Below, piece by piece: positions 13,333 to 25,549 of a stretch of 64,000 nt of DNA (position 1 is the first letter of the stretch; every line of letters begins with the position of its first letter). Source of the stretch: Neckera pumila. Its lineage: Eukaryota > Streptophyta > Bryopsida > Hypnales > Neckeraceae. Made by a program: the position numbers and the translations under genes. The notes beneath the pieces are model-generated. The model did no database searches, had not been told where the DNA came from, and saw only the letters and a program-made list of their open reading frames with translations. The stretch lies in assembly GCA_963969595.1 (NCBI GenBank), contig OZ018414.1, positions 24,163,660 to 24,227,659 on the forward strand. The letters run 5' to 3'.

Positions 13333-16300
13333 GGTATTTCTATTTAAGACTTTGTGCAAGCCTGCAAGGATATCCATTGCAATCTTGACTTTTTGTAGTA
13401 TTAGAAATGAGCCTCAAACACACTAGATCTTAGAGAAAAAATCACATTAGAAATTCATTTAAAAAAATTGTAAAGTAGCTTTTGAGAAGATTGGGGTTAT
13501 ACATGTTAGGCCCTTCAACCTTATATTTTTTTGGTGACCAAGTTTTTAGATTTGATATGCAAAAAGAAAGCTAAAAGATTTTCATGGTTTTAATACCCTC
13601 AAGATCAAACATTAAAATCTTTGGCGTTCTTTAAATGATAATGTTGTGTTTTCTTTTCCTATATGATCTCTAGCATGTCTAGTTTGAATTTGTACAATTA
13701 TAGTTCAAAAAAGTTGATTGAACTTATCAAAATGTTGGCTTTTTGTTCAATTTAGAGCAAATTTCAAGAAGCTCAAAATAGGTCTTAGACATTTAGGGGT
13801 TAATGCAATGATTTTGTCAGAAAATTAATAGATTCATCTGGATGAATTTTTGGATGGAGCTTAGGCTATAAATACAATGACAGAATTACGCAACCAAATG
13901 AAAATGGACAAGCTTACAATAATAGATGATAAGTTTTTAGTTCTCTATCATATAGGAAGTGCAGTCTTCATTTTCTTAGTTCAATCCTAAAACAAAGAAA
14001 TAGATCATTTTGAAATTCAAAATCTAAACAAAAATAAAAAGTGCTAAGATACACTATATAGATGTTTTATTTTTATAAACAAGAAATGGAAAAATGGAAA
14101 AAACTATTGTAAGTCTAACCAGAATTCAATGAATGATATACATATTCTATCAATGAAGTTGTATACAAAAATCTAGATGAAAGAATGCAATTCCTTGTCT
14201 AGTAGCACTAAGGTGGAAACACCTAAAACCATCAAAATAAGCAATTCATCATAGTTGGAGGCACCTTTTCCTAGAAAAAATATTTATGTAGTATTAGCAA
14301 TTGAAAATCACAAATTAAAAAAAATAAAAATTAGATACGATTGACATGTAATCTCTATGAATTTTCAAAGCAGAAATCCCTAGGCTACTAAAGTTTTCAC
14401 ATAACTTTGACCTAATATTGAAAATTCAGAGAAATCAATAGTCAAACAATTGTAGTTAAGTATTGGAATGATTCAAAGACACTTTAGAGGAAATGATTTC
14501 ATGGAAGTCTACTTGTCAAGAGTGGGTGCAAGGACGGTCTCAACATGTTTTCACCTTATTACATTTGTCAAAAGGACGCAAACATCTTGGTCAACTTTCC
14601 AAATTTATGGTTGTATTCACAACATCAACATTCTGTTTTTCGGGCAATAGTGGTAGAACCACCTATAGTTGACCACTTAAACAATTCCGCACATGTTTTA
14701 GAGCAGTATAAGGCAATGTGAATTTTCTACCATGTAGAAAGATAGAAATCATGGGGATTCCAATTTTTTTTAGTACTTTTATGCCTTGAATTGAAATTAC
14801 TATGAGTATTGGAAGCCAAAAGTTGTCCTGATCCCATATCCAATGTATAGAATCTTCCAAGTCTGATCATTCAAGAACCTTTCCCACTCACTGCTTCTTA
14901 CTTTCTTGCTCACTACTTTGGGACATACATGTGTCATGACCTAATTAGTCTGAACTTTGAAAAGGAGAAAATATCACATTCCAAGCTTTTGTTAAAAATC
15001 TGTTCCAACCTTAGTTGGAAATAACTTCACCCTATAGGTTGGGTATGACTCCTTGGTTAGGAATGGGTGAGTTCCAGTTTTTTTTTTGGGCTTTATGAAG
15101 CCCAAATACCTCAAAAAAAATGGGCTGCATCAAGCCTATACAAAAAATTTGACAAAAAATTGGATGATAATACCAAATTGCTCCAAGTTTATATAAAATT
15201 TTGGATGACATTCATCCAAGTATGTGGACAAGAAGACAATTCTATCCAAAATATAGATGAATACTAAAATATCTGGCTGTACATCATTTTCTCGTATGTG
15301 CCACTTCAGCACTTCCCCAAAAATAAATAAAAAAACCCTGGTGAGTTCTACCAGATCTCTCTCTCAGGTCTCAGGTTCTGGCTTGTGTGGCTTTGTCCCC
15401 TCCAAATTTGCGCCAGTGCAGCGAGTGCATTTGCCATGTACGAATCCAACTTGAAAGCCAGATTGGAGGGTGGACAGAATCAGGGTCTGTTTCCTAACCA
15501 GGTACCTTAGTTATCAGGAATCACATGAAGTGCGAGCAACAGTCACAAAAGGACACGACGAACATGGTCAGGATGTGTACCAGGCTTCACGACGTTGCAG
15601 AACGGCACCCTCGATCACAATTGAACAATGTACTGTACTTGAGACTGACGAGGAGTGAGGAAGACAGTGCAAATTTAACTTAATTCTGCTCGCAGTAACA
15701 AACTCAATAGCAAATTAGGTCTAGAAATCAGTGCATGATTCTAACGGCCACGACCGTAACTAAACCAAAGTAATTTCGCAACTACCCACTCCTGCAGTCA
15801 GACATTTCGATCTACTCTTTCAGTTCCCACATGTCGATCAGAGTGTCAGAACACAAGCAAATTGAGCAATTTACAATTTGTCCACTTGTGACCAACCTAA
15901 CCCTTAACTTAGGTACAGAGCACAGAGCAGTGAGAGCACAGACTGAGTACTCTTTTGGATTGACTTCAGACTGCAGAACACTCAGTGTCTCAGATAGTGA
16001 TCCTTGCTAACATCCTGACGACTTTCAAACTCAAGAGTCAATGAATCATTCAACAAGAAGAAGTTAACCTTCCACTTATTTAAGTTACACCAGCATTTGA
16101 TCACCATGAACGAGCACTTGGAACACAGACCACTTCAAGCAGCGTTGCTAGTTGGCAAGCTGGGAAGAACAATTCAAAAAGTAACCCTCTCTATCGAGTT
16201 CTCACATTCTGTTTCATTAGATAAAACATCCAAATTACAAGCCACTGGCATGCGAAAGAACGTATTCATAACCTTTGTCCAGACTTCGCCGTTGTGTGAA

Positions 16301-16452
16301 TTGAATAAGCACACAGTTTAAGGTACACTGGGTGGGTCGCTGCCTCTATACTACTACTGGTACATTACCATTGAAATAATTTACTCTACAAAATGAAGTT
16401 GTGCAGGGCGAAAGAATCATTCGCCATCCTACTGAGAATCTAATATGTACAA
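13333..16452. other. Intergenic region downstream of the serine-rich gene
   Basis: 13.3-15.2 kb is AT-rich with nothing recognisable. 15.3-16.4 kb has more balanced composition and lies 3' of the minus-strand gene at 16453-17256, so it may hold its 3' UTR or downstream unique sequence. Open frames here do not look coding. Confidence 0.45.
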
Positions 16453-17256
16453 CTACATGTGTTTCGATGTTTCCCGCTTAGACCTAGTGGAGAACGAGTT
16501 TTTGATCGGTGAAGCAGCCCTGGTCGAGTGCAGCCTGGAGGTCGCAAATTCCCCCACGGCCAAGTACTTAGAACACGAGCTTTGCAGCTTCTTCGTCACA
16601 ACAGACTTTGCTTGCAAATGCCCGTAACGCATCATACGCCACTCCTGGTTGGTGAGAATCTCGTCCTCCGGTTGGTGCCATGCGCTTTCTCGCGGCCCAT
16701 TGAACTGGTGCTGGTGCTCGTCCTCGTCCTCGAAAACAGTGAAGCGACTAGCCTCGTCCTTCATTAAGGACAGCAGCATGTTAGCCATCATCTGCGAGCC
16801 AGGCTTGTGTGGAGACTTTGCTTGGGATTCAAACGACGAGGAGCCTCTGCTGGATGACGACGACGACGACAACGATGTCGGTGTTTCCACGCCCACAAAC
16901 CTCAAATGCTCATCAGAATCATACCCTCGCTCCAAGTCCACCACAGAATCCAACGAGTAGGAACGCGCGTCCTCCCTAAAAGCTCCCGACGACTCGAGTG
17001 GGAAGCACGACGACGCCAGAAGTGCCTTCTTGCGCAGCTTCATCAGGCGCGTGAAAATCCTCTCCGCCAAGTGAAGCGCCGAGGGACGGAGCACCACGTC
17101 TGCTTGCGGCTCGAACCCATTCGACGGCACTGAGGACCCTTTCGAGCAGGAAATTCTCGGAGAGGAGCTCAAGGAACTTGAACGAGAGTGAGCTCTCCGT
17201 TTCAGTGACGGTTTCCCAAACGTCGTAGTACCTGTTTCCTGCTTGAATTCCAACAT
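16453..17256 (-). CDS. Unrecognised serine-rich protein (likely host gene)
   Basis: An intact minus-strand frame of 267 codons from the ATG at 17254-17256 to a TAG at 16453. The frame stays open upstream for about 30 codons but contains no ATG; a pyrimidine-rich TTTCTAG there could be a splice acceptor, so an upstream exon is possible. The protein has a basic Ser-rich N-terminus, a helical basic stretch with RIFTRLMKLRKKAL, a run of seven serines, an acidic EDEDEHQHQ patch and a Trp-containing segment (NQEWRMMRYGHLQ) before a basic Ser/Arg tail. There is no signal peptide or membrane segment. I do not recognise the family; the charge pattern suggests a soluble, partly disordered, possibly nuclear protein. 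Balanced composition and an undisrupted frame set it apart from the transposon debris around it. The duplicated segment at 17735-18012 lies upstream and probably includes its promoter. Confidence 0.7.
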   Translation of the reverse strand: MLEFKQETGTTTFGKPSLKRRAHSRSSSLSSSPRISCSKGSSVPSNGFEPQADVVLRPSALHLAERIFTRLMKLRKKALLASSCFPLESSGAFREDARSYSLDSVVDLERGYDSDEHLRFVGVETPTSLSSSSSSSRGSSSFESQAKSPHKPGSQMMANMLLSLMKDEASRFTVFEDEDEHQHQFNGPRESAWHQPEDEILTNQEWRMMRYGHLQAKSVVTKKLQSSCSKYLAVGEFATSRLHSTRAASPIKNSFSTRSKRETSKHM

Positions 17257-17734
17257 CCTGCGCTCTAAATCGATCACAACTACAAAATCTATCAACCTGG
17301 TGCTCACAGTCAGACTACCTCTAGAAACTAGAAACTGTGAACAATCGTATGTATGGCGCCATCACTGCCGTTTGAGGTGCCCTTTGCGGATGTTGCCAGA
17401 CAGACCTGGTGCAAGGGCTCGCTGCGAGAGTAATGGCGCACACAAACTGCACGGCATGGTTGTAAAATTATCATTCACCCTCATCACCATCGCAAAGAAC
17501 TGAAACGCCTCTTGAAAACATAATTCTAAGCTCACCGTCGTCCCGAGACTAAGCTTACTACGATTCCACGAGAACTGTTTGACCAGGACTTGCTATGTAA
17601 GCTGCAAGCAAGGGCGACAGTAGAATAGTAGCGCTTGGCTACTTGGAAGCGCCCACCTGGTCTCACGCCCGTGTTCTCTCCATCTACCTTCACCTTCGCA
17701 GCTAGCTTCACCTCGGTCGGTTAGTCAGTTCGTC

Positions 17735-18012
17735 GTCGGCACTTGCTTGCTACACCCGAATCCAGGGATCTACGTGGGATTCAGCTGATCTCAGAGTGCT
17801 CTTGTCACCAGGGTTTCCAGGAAAAGTCAATGTGTGACGACGACTGCACACACTCCATGTTTGGGCTTTGACAATAGTGCTAATAATACTTGCAACAGCT
17901 GCGTGAGTGCGTGACGACAGTGTCGATCTCTCCAGAAAACAAGCTCTACACAGTCTACAGTTCCAGAAACAAGCTTCCACGAGCGAGCACAGAGAGAACT
18001 ATATTAATACAT
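17735..18012. repeat. Duplicated segment, uninterrupted copy
   Basis: This stretch and 19779-20325 share long near-identical runs, such as 'tcagctgatctcaga', 'caccagggtttcca' and 'catgtttgggctttgac'. Here the sequence is continuous; the other copy has an insertion. It covers the probable promoter and upstream leader of the serine-rich gene. Confidence 0.8.
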
Positions 18013-18014
18013 AT
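17999..18014 (-). promoter_or_regulatory. Candidate TATA box of the serine-rich gene
   Basis: On the minus strand this reads tgtattaatatagttc, followed by a CT-rich stretch (ctctctgtgctcgctcg) where transcription could begin, leaving a leader of about 700 bases before the ATG at 17256. The assignment is by sequence only. A diverged copy of the segment lies at 20280-20325. Confidence 0.35.
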
Positions 18015-19167
18015 ACATATATCACACATGTGGATCTGCAAGCGTTTTAGAGAATTGGGACTCGATGGAAGATTCCAAGTGTTGTTGTAGACTTGTAGCT
18101 TCCTCCGAACTCCGAAGCCCAAACGTTTCCGCTCTGTAGATTGTTCGTATTCCTTCCCGTTTTTGAATCAGAGTATGCCGGGTGGAAGCTTTTGCAGAAG
18201 TATTTAACGGCACGAAGGAAATGATGTGCACGACGACGAATCCTGACAGAACGGGTTTAAACACGCTGGGAGGGAGCTGGTGGACGGGTAATGAACCTAA
18301 CTTGTCGTATCCGAGTAATGTCGAGGTGTCACCAAAGACGGCATTTCCTCTCTGTCGCATAAGTTAAGTTGTTTTTTGGCCATGAGTGCTGATAAGGGCA
18401 AAACCTTCCGTGACAGCCAGCTGGCACGGCGTGAAATTATGCACTTGATAATTTTTTTGTTTACATCTGGTTGTGGAGGAAGAGGGTGACACTTGTTGAT
18501 TACTGTTCAAAAAGGTGGGCTCGGATTCTCGTGGCCCACAGCGCCATTTAAACTACTGTAGGTACTGGCCGGTGCTGACTGTGGCTGTGATCGATAGAAG
18601 ACAATAATAGATTCTTTGCTTGTTTTGGTTCCAACTTTTTGGATTACTACTAATGGCAATCGTATTCGGAGTCCAGACTTTCGGAGCACATTTCCTAGTG
18701 GGCGGATTTGTGTCCGTCTATGCAGGCAGCTCTCGAGAGTTATTACCGTATGTTGAGTGTAAATGAGGACCTACGAAGACTCTCAGTTTGTTTCAACTTT
18801 CAAGGGGAATCTCTTTGACAACTAACTTATGTGCTTTGTCGTTTACAATGTTCGAGCCCTTTGACTTTCTCTGTGAAGACTTTCACTACTGTTTAAGTTA
18901 AACACACTTTCTCTGTTCAGACGAACTGTTGATCGTGTGCAGAGCTCAGTCGCAAAATGAAGGTGTCAAGGTAAATCCAATGCAGAAAAACAAACTGAAA
19001 ATTTGAAAACAACCAACAACCCACATTTGCCAATTGATTTACCGTACCATGTACAAAAAAATATACCGAAATAAGCAATCATCAAAACACTCACTTTTCG
19101 GCCTTACCAATCCATCATTATCCATATATTCAACCCCTCAACAATGTCAATATTCATACCCCCACTG
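18015..19167. other. Intergenic, no gene seen
   Basis: Moderately GC-rich near 18.0-18.4 kb, then AT-rich. The open frames are short and unrecognised. Confidence 0.4.
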
Positions 19168-19386
19168 AGGGCCAGCTTACATGTATCAGTGGGTGGGTGC
19201 GGTCAACATTATTGAAATATAGAAAACATTCTTATGTTCCTTCTAGAGTGTGGGATACACTGATAAGAGTGGAACTCACTCTCCTCCTTCCATGCTTACC
19301 AATCATCAGTGGTCATTGGTGATCATTGGTGTTCTTGTCTTTTAGTTGCTCTTTTTGCCCACCGGGTTCACATGTAAGCTAGCCCT
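19168..19386. mobile_element. Small inverted-repeat element
   Basis: The left end agggccagcttacatgt and the right end acatgtaagctagccct are near-perfect complements 219 bp apart. No clear target duplication was found, so it may be a MITE of unknown superfamily or an eroded foldback. Confidence 0.5.
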
Positions 19387-19778
19387 AATACATGTTATAT
19401 TCTAACAATTTAAAAAATTAAATCAACAAAATAAGATCATACTCAAAGCTTCCCTTCTAATTGTGGTATTTAGTCTTAGTTTAGTAAAAACAATCTATGA
19501 CTGAATGTAGGACCCAAGATGAACGAACTCTTAAATTACACCAATATGATATAGATTGAAGTTATTTCTATCCCCAATGCAAAAGATAAACTCAACAAAC
19601 AAGATAAGGTAATTCCATCTAAAACCAACATTTTCCTAAAATTCACATTCTATAGATTCTTGCTTGAAATGTACTCACCGACTATCCATAAGAGTCTTGA
19701 GTCAATTTTAAACACCTCTTTTTTATACTTTTAAAATTTACAATTTATTAATATGTTGCCCAAAAAATGCATTCTTAG

Positions 19779-20325
19779 AGATTCACTTGCTTGCTATACC
19801 CGAATCTAGAGATCTACGTGGATGGTCAATTTTGTTAAAATGGCGGCATTCCATTACAATGGCACGTTATTTCAGTTCAAAACGGCCATTTTGAAATCTA
19901 CTCTTGTTTTTCGATATCTAAAATCTATACTAATCCTAGATTTTTTAGAACGGTCAATCTGAAATCTATATAGTTCCTAGAGGTTTGAAATCTACGACAA
20001 TCTTAGATGTGTGGCATCTATATTTGTTCTAGATGTTCAGAGCGGGTGGTCTGAAAAAATGGCACTAAGAATACCACCATTTTAACGAAATTGGCCATGT
20101 GGGGTTCAGCTGATCTCAGATTAGTCTTGCCACCAGGGTTTCCAGTAAAGATCAACGTGTGACGACGACTCCACACACTCCATGTTTGGGCTTTGACAAG
20201 ACTGATGCTAATATTACTTGCAACAGGGGTCTGCCTGAAATATTAATCTCCCAAAACCAAGCTCTCGAGTCGAAACAAGCTTCAACGATCGAGCGAGAAC
20301 TGTATCAGTACATATATTCTAGTTA
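19779..20325. repeat. Duplicated promoter segment, interrupted copy
   Basis: Copy of 17735-18012 interrupted by the element at 19822-20098. It continues to a related 'gaactgtatcagtacatatat' stretch, so the probable promoter is duplicated as well. No intact gene lies next to this copy. Confidence 0.75.
19822..20098. mobile_element. 277-bp MITE with an empty site in the same window
   Basis: Inverted termini: left atggtcaattttgttaaaat, right the complement of atggccaatttcgttaaaat. It is flanked by GTGG on both sides (19818-19821, 20099-20102), whereas the homologous position in the duplicate (17774-17777) has a single GTGG. This defines the insertion precisely. The superfamily is unknown; a 4-bp duplication is not diagnostic. 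Confidence 0.85.
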
Positions 20326-21010
20326 ACCTTCGGATCTCTGGATTTACGTGCACCTCACCCTAACCTCACACGTACTGACTTCAAGGCTACGAGACAATAA
20401 TCTCTCGTGGGCTCCGCGTTCGATCTTGGCTAATTCTATGCTCGAGGGGCCGTGACGATCGAATACAATTAAGCTAGCATGCACTGATTGACATCGTTGA
20501 CAGGAAGACATCTAGCTAGACAAATTAACCATGATGACTTTCGCATGGATTGTACTGTACGTCTGCATAATGATGAGATTTAATGGCAAAAATACGTACA
20601 TGAGTTCAACTCCTCCACGCAGGTGTTTCATTCATGATGACAAAGGCTGTAAATAAGCCAGAATAAGGCAGTAGAGAGAACCAACAAGCTAGAAAACCTC
20701 ATAACTAATGTACTTATCACTACCAACCTATTTACTGGAGTAATACACTACCGTGTCCAATTCAAAGTAGTGGACTGTAATATGAGAATATCCTAGCTAC
20801 ACATAAGCCGAAGATCTATCTCTCCACCCTGACAGCCCTCGCACACCGACGCCGCGCCCCGTCCCACCAACGAACTCGTGACAGAACGTCCTGAACAGTT
20901 CTCTTCACGGCTCTCCATTCGGGTTCAAGATCCCATACCTAGCCTCGATCCCATCCGGCTTGAACTCAAAGCCCTTGGACCCACCCGGCACCGCATCCGA
21001 CCAGCACGCC
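20326..21010. other. Intergenic, downstream of the exon at 21011
   Basis: No gene seen. Composition becomes GC-rich from about 20.8 kb toward the exon remnant. Confidence 0.4.
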
Positions 21011-21229
21011 TCATGCATAGTTTGCAGGCGGCGGCCGCTCGTCATGCCCGCCGGCCGACAGCAACTTCTCGTCCATCTCCTGCCTAAAATCCTTGAAATT
21101 CCTCGTCGTGAAATCCTCCTCGTCCATATCTCGTCCACTCGCAATAAAAAGGATGCGACTGTCCGGCTTCAGATTCTGCACGAAATCCAAGGAATATATG
21201 GTGAAGGCTGGAAGATCGAAGCGCTGACC
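21011..21229 (-). CDS. Probable terminal exon of an unrecognised gene (partial)
   Basis: Reading the minus strand, a TTTAG acceptor-like site (AG at 21229-21230) precedes an open frame of about 72 codons ending in TGA at 21011-21013. The peptide runs QRFDLPAFTIYSLDFVQ, then contains NLKPDSRILFIASGRDMDEE and DFTTRNFKDFRQEMDEKLL, and ends AGGHDERPPPANYA. Balanced amino-acid use, GC-rich codons and a hydrophobic strand (RILFIASG) followed by charged helices look like real coding sequence. I do not recognise the family. No upstream exon could be joined with confidence in 21.25-21.8 kb, so this may be a pseudogene fragment. Confidence 0.4.
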   Translation of the reverse strand, partial: GQRFDLPAFTIYSLDFVQNLKPDSRILFIASGRDMDEEDFTTRNFKDFRQEMDEKLLSAGGHDERPPPANYA

Positions 21230-22248
21230 TAAATCGTGTCAACAGACCCAATTTGTCGGAGGGCATGCAGGAGTTGCGAAACAAGGACGAACACAAGGCA
21301 AACCTGTCTCGTTGGTTGCACTCATCTAGCTTCTTCCCCGAGGACGAACAGTGGGTCCATGAGAAAGGGAATTGGTTGAAATTATGGTGTTGTTCCAGTA
21401 CTGTGTTACACGCTTGGCTTGGCAGCTCGATCATTGTGGTGAAGCTAGCATCTTGGACTTCGAACTTAGCCCCCAAATGCCCAAATGCGGGGACACTTTG
21501 ACATGTGATTCATGATCTCATAAGCTAGTAGTGCTTTCCTCAGAGAGCGGGGCGGATTCGTGAAAACAGTGGAAAGTGATGTGCAGCTTTGAACAACCCA
21601 GCACGAAGGAAGAAGTGAAGAAGCCCCAAACTGGGATGAGAACTGGGGTTGGGTTGGGCTGCTTTCCATTGATCGAGGGCCTGGACGAACAGTAGGTGGA
21701 GGGCGGCCGGAAGGGAATATCGGAGCTGAACATAGATAGATAGAAACTCCGGTCTTCATAAGAAGGCCGGCGTGAATAAAGTGTCTGTTTGTAATGACAA
21801 GGAGCCAATGTCCACCGGATCAAAGGCCATTGATGCAAAATTACTCTCCTCTTTCAAGAATAGACACTTTAGTACCAGTAACCAAATAAAAGTAACCAAG
21901 ATTAAGGTTGTTTGATGAATGTAGGTTATAAATGCAGAATGTAGTGGCAGAGGGTCACTAAGTCAATGATCAAAGGTTGGTTGAGAAGAACTAAGTATCA
22001 TGACTATGTGGTCTGGGTTTGATACCCATCATGCCCGTTTGAGCAGTAGCGTGATAGATATGGCTTGGTGCTGTTGGTGAGCGATCAATAGGTAGGAAAG
22101 TCGTACCAACCAACCGGCTCCATCTCTTACCTGAGACAAGTGCTTGCTACCAATTGTAATACAAATAAATAGTGATCTTCATCAATACACTTCATATTTT
22201 CTATTTTTCTTGTGCAAAATTTTGTTGTACTGTATTTAATTTGTATAT

Positions 22249-23145
22249 TTCTTATTCCAATGGAAGTGGTTGGTTGTTTTCTATTTTTCCTTTATGTAAC
22301 ATGATTGAACCAGCATATTGTATGGCAATGGTATTGATTGCTTTAAAAGTGTATTTTAGAGCTGTTTCGGATAATTTGAGTTTGGTTTCAAGGAGTTTCA
22401 TTGATGGAGCATGTGTTGTTCCTCTAATTCCTGCTGTAGTGACAATTAGTGGGTCTACTTTTCATCCTTGGACAAGGATATTATTTATTAGTGGTTGGTA
22501 TTTTTGGATTTTATTGTCCATTGTTATTTGCAAGAATCTGTCATTAGAGTATGTGAACTTGATAAATTGTATTGTGAGATTATTGTTTGGGTTAGTTGGT
22601 GGGTTGCTATGATAGGGGAGTCCGTTAACACAAAGGATATCCGGTTTAAATCTAGCATTGCAGTGACATCTTTGTCTTACGCATGAGTAAGGTAGAAGCC
22701 ATTGAGGGACTGTATTTTCTTGTGGGTTGTTGTTGAATGTTCCTACGTTCATAAGAGTGTAATTTCTAGTTTTTTCGGTGGATAGTATTAGCTTTCTTAG
22801 CTCCCATATTGCTTTGTTATGTCTTTTGGTTTTGAGGGCGTGAATGTGGTGTTGATGGCATTTGAGTAGTACATGTAGCCATGTATCTACGTCTTGGGAG
22901 TTACATATGAAACATGTGATGGATGGAAATCTTGTTATACCAAAAAATAGTTGTTTTCTAGCATTTCCCATGTATTGACCAGTACGGAATTTTAGTAAAC
23001 TTGTTTTTTGTGAGTTGGTTATTTCGGGGTTGGTCCAAAATGCATTAGAGTCTAGAGAGCTTATTTTCAATGTCAGGATTAAGTGTCTATTTGCTAATGT
23101 TTGGGAATCACTGTACCAATATGTCCAAATTTTTATCATGATCAT
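22249..23145 (-). pseudogene. LINE CCHC finger and restriction-like endonuclease
   Basis: The CCHC finger CFIC-x9-H-x4-C spans 22858-22914 and is followed by ALKTKRHNKAIWEL. Then come RFKPDIL (PD at 22639-22644), QFIKFTYSND (about 22545-22575) and KIQKYQPLI (about 22495-22525). The order CCHC, PD, third-strand motif, K-x3-Y is that of the restriction-like endonuclease at the C-terminus of R2/R4-type LINEs. The residue expected to be acidic before FTYSND is Lys. A Trp codon has become TGA at about 22465, after which the frame continues (VDPLIVTTAGIRGTTHAPSM) to a terminal stop near 22250. Confidence 0.8.
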
Positions 23146-23186
23146 GTTTGGTGATGTATGTTTGAAGGCACCTGACAGGGCCTTTA

Positions 23187-23770
23187 TTAGGTCGTTGGAT
23201 TGGGCCTGGCCATTTGTCTTTTTGGTAGTAAAAATGGTGTAGTGTGTGCAAATTCATAAGGTTTTGAGGCAAATTTGTATTGTTTTGTAGTACCATTTTT
23301 TACAAGTTTGTCCGCTTCTTCATTTCCTACAATATTAACGTGGGCTTTAATTTTGTAAATTGTTGTTGGTTGTGTACAGCTTTGTAGCATTTCTACCATA
23401 GATTCTAATATGACTTTATTTGCATGGTTACGGTGTAGCGTAGGATGTTTAAGCTGTGTGTTGAGTACAAATAAACAATTTAGACAGTTGGTGAATATGT
23501 GGGCTGGTTCATGTGAATATTTGGTAGTGATTATGCATAGTGTTTTATGTATAGCCATTAGCTCAATAGCCTCAGCTCTAAAATTGGTTTGTAGGCCAGG
23601 TAGTCATTTAGAAATTTGGATTCCTTCTTTGAAAGGATTGTATATGCCGTATCCCGCTTTTTCACATATCTAATGACCATCTTCATATTGTTTAGGTGGT
23701 ATAAATGATTCATCAATGTAGTAATTGTATTGCGGTGGAAATTTTAATTGATGGATAGTTGCATAAGTAG
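23187..23770 (-). pseudogene. LINE RNase H domain
   Basis: The minus strand shows the four RNase H landmarks: YIDESF (23703-23720, first Asp), RAEAIELMAI (about 23550-23580, the Glu), IFTNCLNCLFVL (about 23460-23500, where TDS is expected, so the third Asp has become Asn), and HVNIVGNEEADKL (23300-23340, last Asp retained). Two TGA/TAG stops interrupt the first third. It sits downstream of the RT, as in I-clade and Dualen LINEs, and would degrade the RNA template strand. Confidence 0.85.
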
Positions 23771-25549
23771 GTCATGGGGGCATAATTGTATTTGTTGAAT
23801 TGAGAATCGTTGTGTATGTGAGTTTACTCCAATTAGAGTTTTTGTTCATTGCTACATTATTGGGTGTTGGAGCAACAATTTGTATGTAGTATTGTGTTTT
23901 TTGCATATTTTGGAGGATTGTTGTGAGAGTATATATTTGGTTGGGTGGACCGATATTGTGATTTTGGTGGTGCGTACAAAGAATATGTATGGCAAGAGGT
24001 TCAGTACGTGGTTGTCTATTTAGCTTAGGGGCGATTGTTGGTTTCTTGTATGTAAATAATGTAATAGTGTTTGCAGCAAAATGGGCAATGAGTCAATGAT
24101 GTGTGTCTTCAAATGGTCCAATATGTGGAGAGAAATTTTGGTACCAATTTATGTCTGGTATGGCGAGTATAGTTATGGTGTTTGGATCATGTTTGGCTGC
24201 TAGTCTTGCCCAATGTATTGCTTGTTGGGTTGTTTCCTCATCATGTAGATGTGCAAAGCCGATGCCTTTCCATTTGTATTCAAAGGCTTTTCCAAGTGAT
24301 CCAAATATTTTGTCTCTTTCAAATGGAGAGTGAAAATGTGTGATTTGTGTGGAACAGGTAATTGGTGAGGAGAAATATGAGTGGGAGATGTTGAATGTTG
24401 TTGTTAGGAGTCTAGGATGTTTTGTGGAAAGATGTGTTGCAATGTTTTGAGTGGATTTTTATTGAATTTTTTATATTTGTATCGCTGATAAAGCCATATG
24501 ATTTCGGTTTCAAATGACTGTGTAGGCGGCACAAGGCCATGTGTACTATATACGGTTGTATGGTATTGTTTCCAAACCATCGTAACCTGGTGGTTGGGAT
24601 AGTAATGAGATGTTGCCCAGTATCAAGGTATAGGTGTGTTAGTTCATTTTGTGTTATTATTGTGTGTGTATTTGTCATTATTTCTTTTTCTAGGATTACA
24701 TTCAGTAGTGGAAATGTGCATAAGTGGGATTATTGCTGGATTATTGATGGAGGTGGGATGAATCGTGTGTCTCTAGCTTGCTCAAGGTTAAAGTTTGCTG
24801 TGATGATGTTTTTGTAGTATTTATGGTGTTGTTTTGTGTAGTATTGTATCAATAAAGTGATGTTGTGTGTGATTGTCGTTGGTTGATTGAATGGAAAGAG
24901 GTTTCTTTGTGGCATCCATTTAGTATAAGTTGTGTTATCTTGAAGTGTCCATTGGCATAAATATTTATTATATTTTTTGAAATTTTGTATTTGTCTTTTA
25001 TTTCCATAGTTTTGTGGTCTGTTCTAATATGTATGGGGAATTTGAGTGAATTATTTTGAATATGTAAAGGTGGATTCTGCAATTGTAGTAGTTGTGGCGG
25101 TGGTGGGTGATGAGGATTGTTTGAGGTTCTTGGCAGTTGTCTGATATGTATTGTCTTTTGAGAGTTCTTATTATCAAGTGTCTTTGGCAAGGGTTTGGAC
25201 ACTCAGGTGTACAACTTGGATAACAGAAAAGTTATTCTGCTATGCTCAGAGGGCTTTTTTCTATTTTAGTTGGAGTTTGATAATATATTTTGAAGTCTTC
25301 CGATGACATTACATTTGTGCCATTTGGAAGTGTGAGGTGTTTTATTTTGTGTATGTTGTGTAGTAGTAGTTTATGTATCATTTTAAGAGAGAATTTGGGG
25401 TTTATATGTGGTACAATAAGAGTGGTTTGTGACATCCATTTTTGTTCAAGTTCTATTGTATATAGTTGAAAGCTTTCTTTTATGTTTTTGAGGTGTATGC
25501 CTGCTTTGTGTTTTAAGAGGAATAGAGTTTGTGTTGTTGGTGATCTAAT
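23771..25549 (-). pseudogene. LINE linker between RT and RNase H
   Basis: Minus-strand frames at 25232-25435, 24849-25202 and 24412-24678 are open with Asn/His/Thr/Ile-rich composition matching the rest of the element. They are separated by stops and frameshifts. No domain is recognised; it is the expected connection between RT thumb and RNase H. Confidence 0.55.

Noticed and set aside
12895..13347. 150-codon plus-strand frame
   Set aside because: Lies mostly inside the non-autonomous transposon, runs past its terminus, and is T-rich with Phe/Tyr-heavy composition.
22172..22612. Plus-strand frame of 146 codons, hydrophobic
   Set aside because: It is the antisense of the LINE restriction-like endonuclease; the minus strand carries recognisable motifs.
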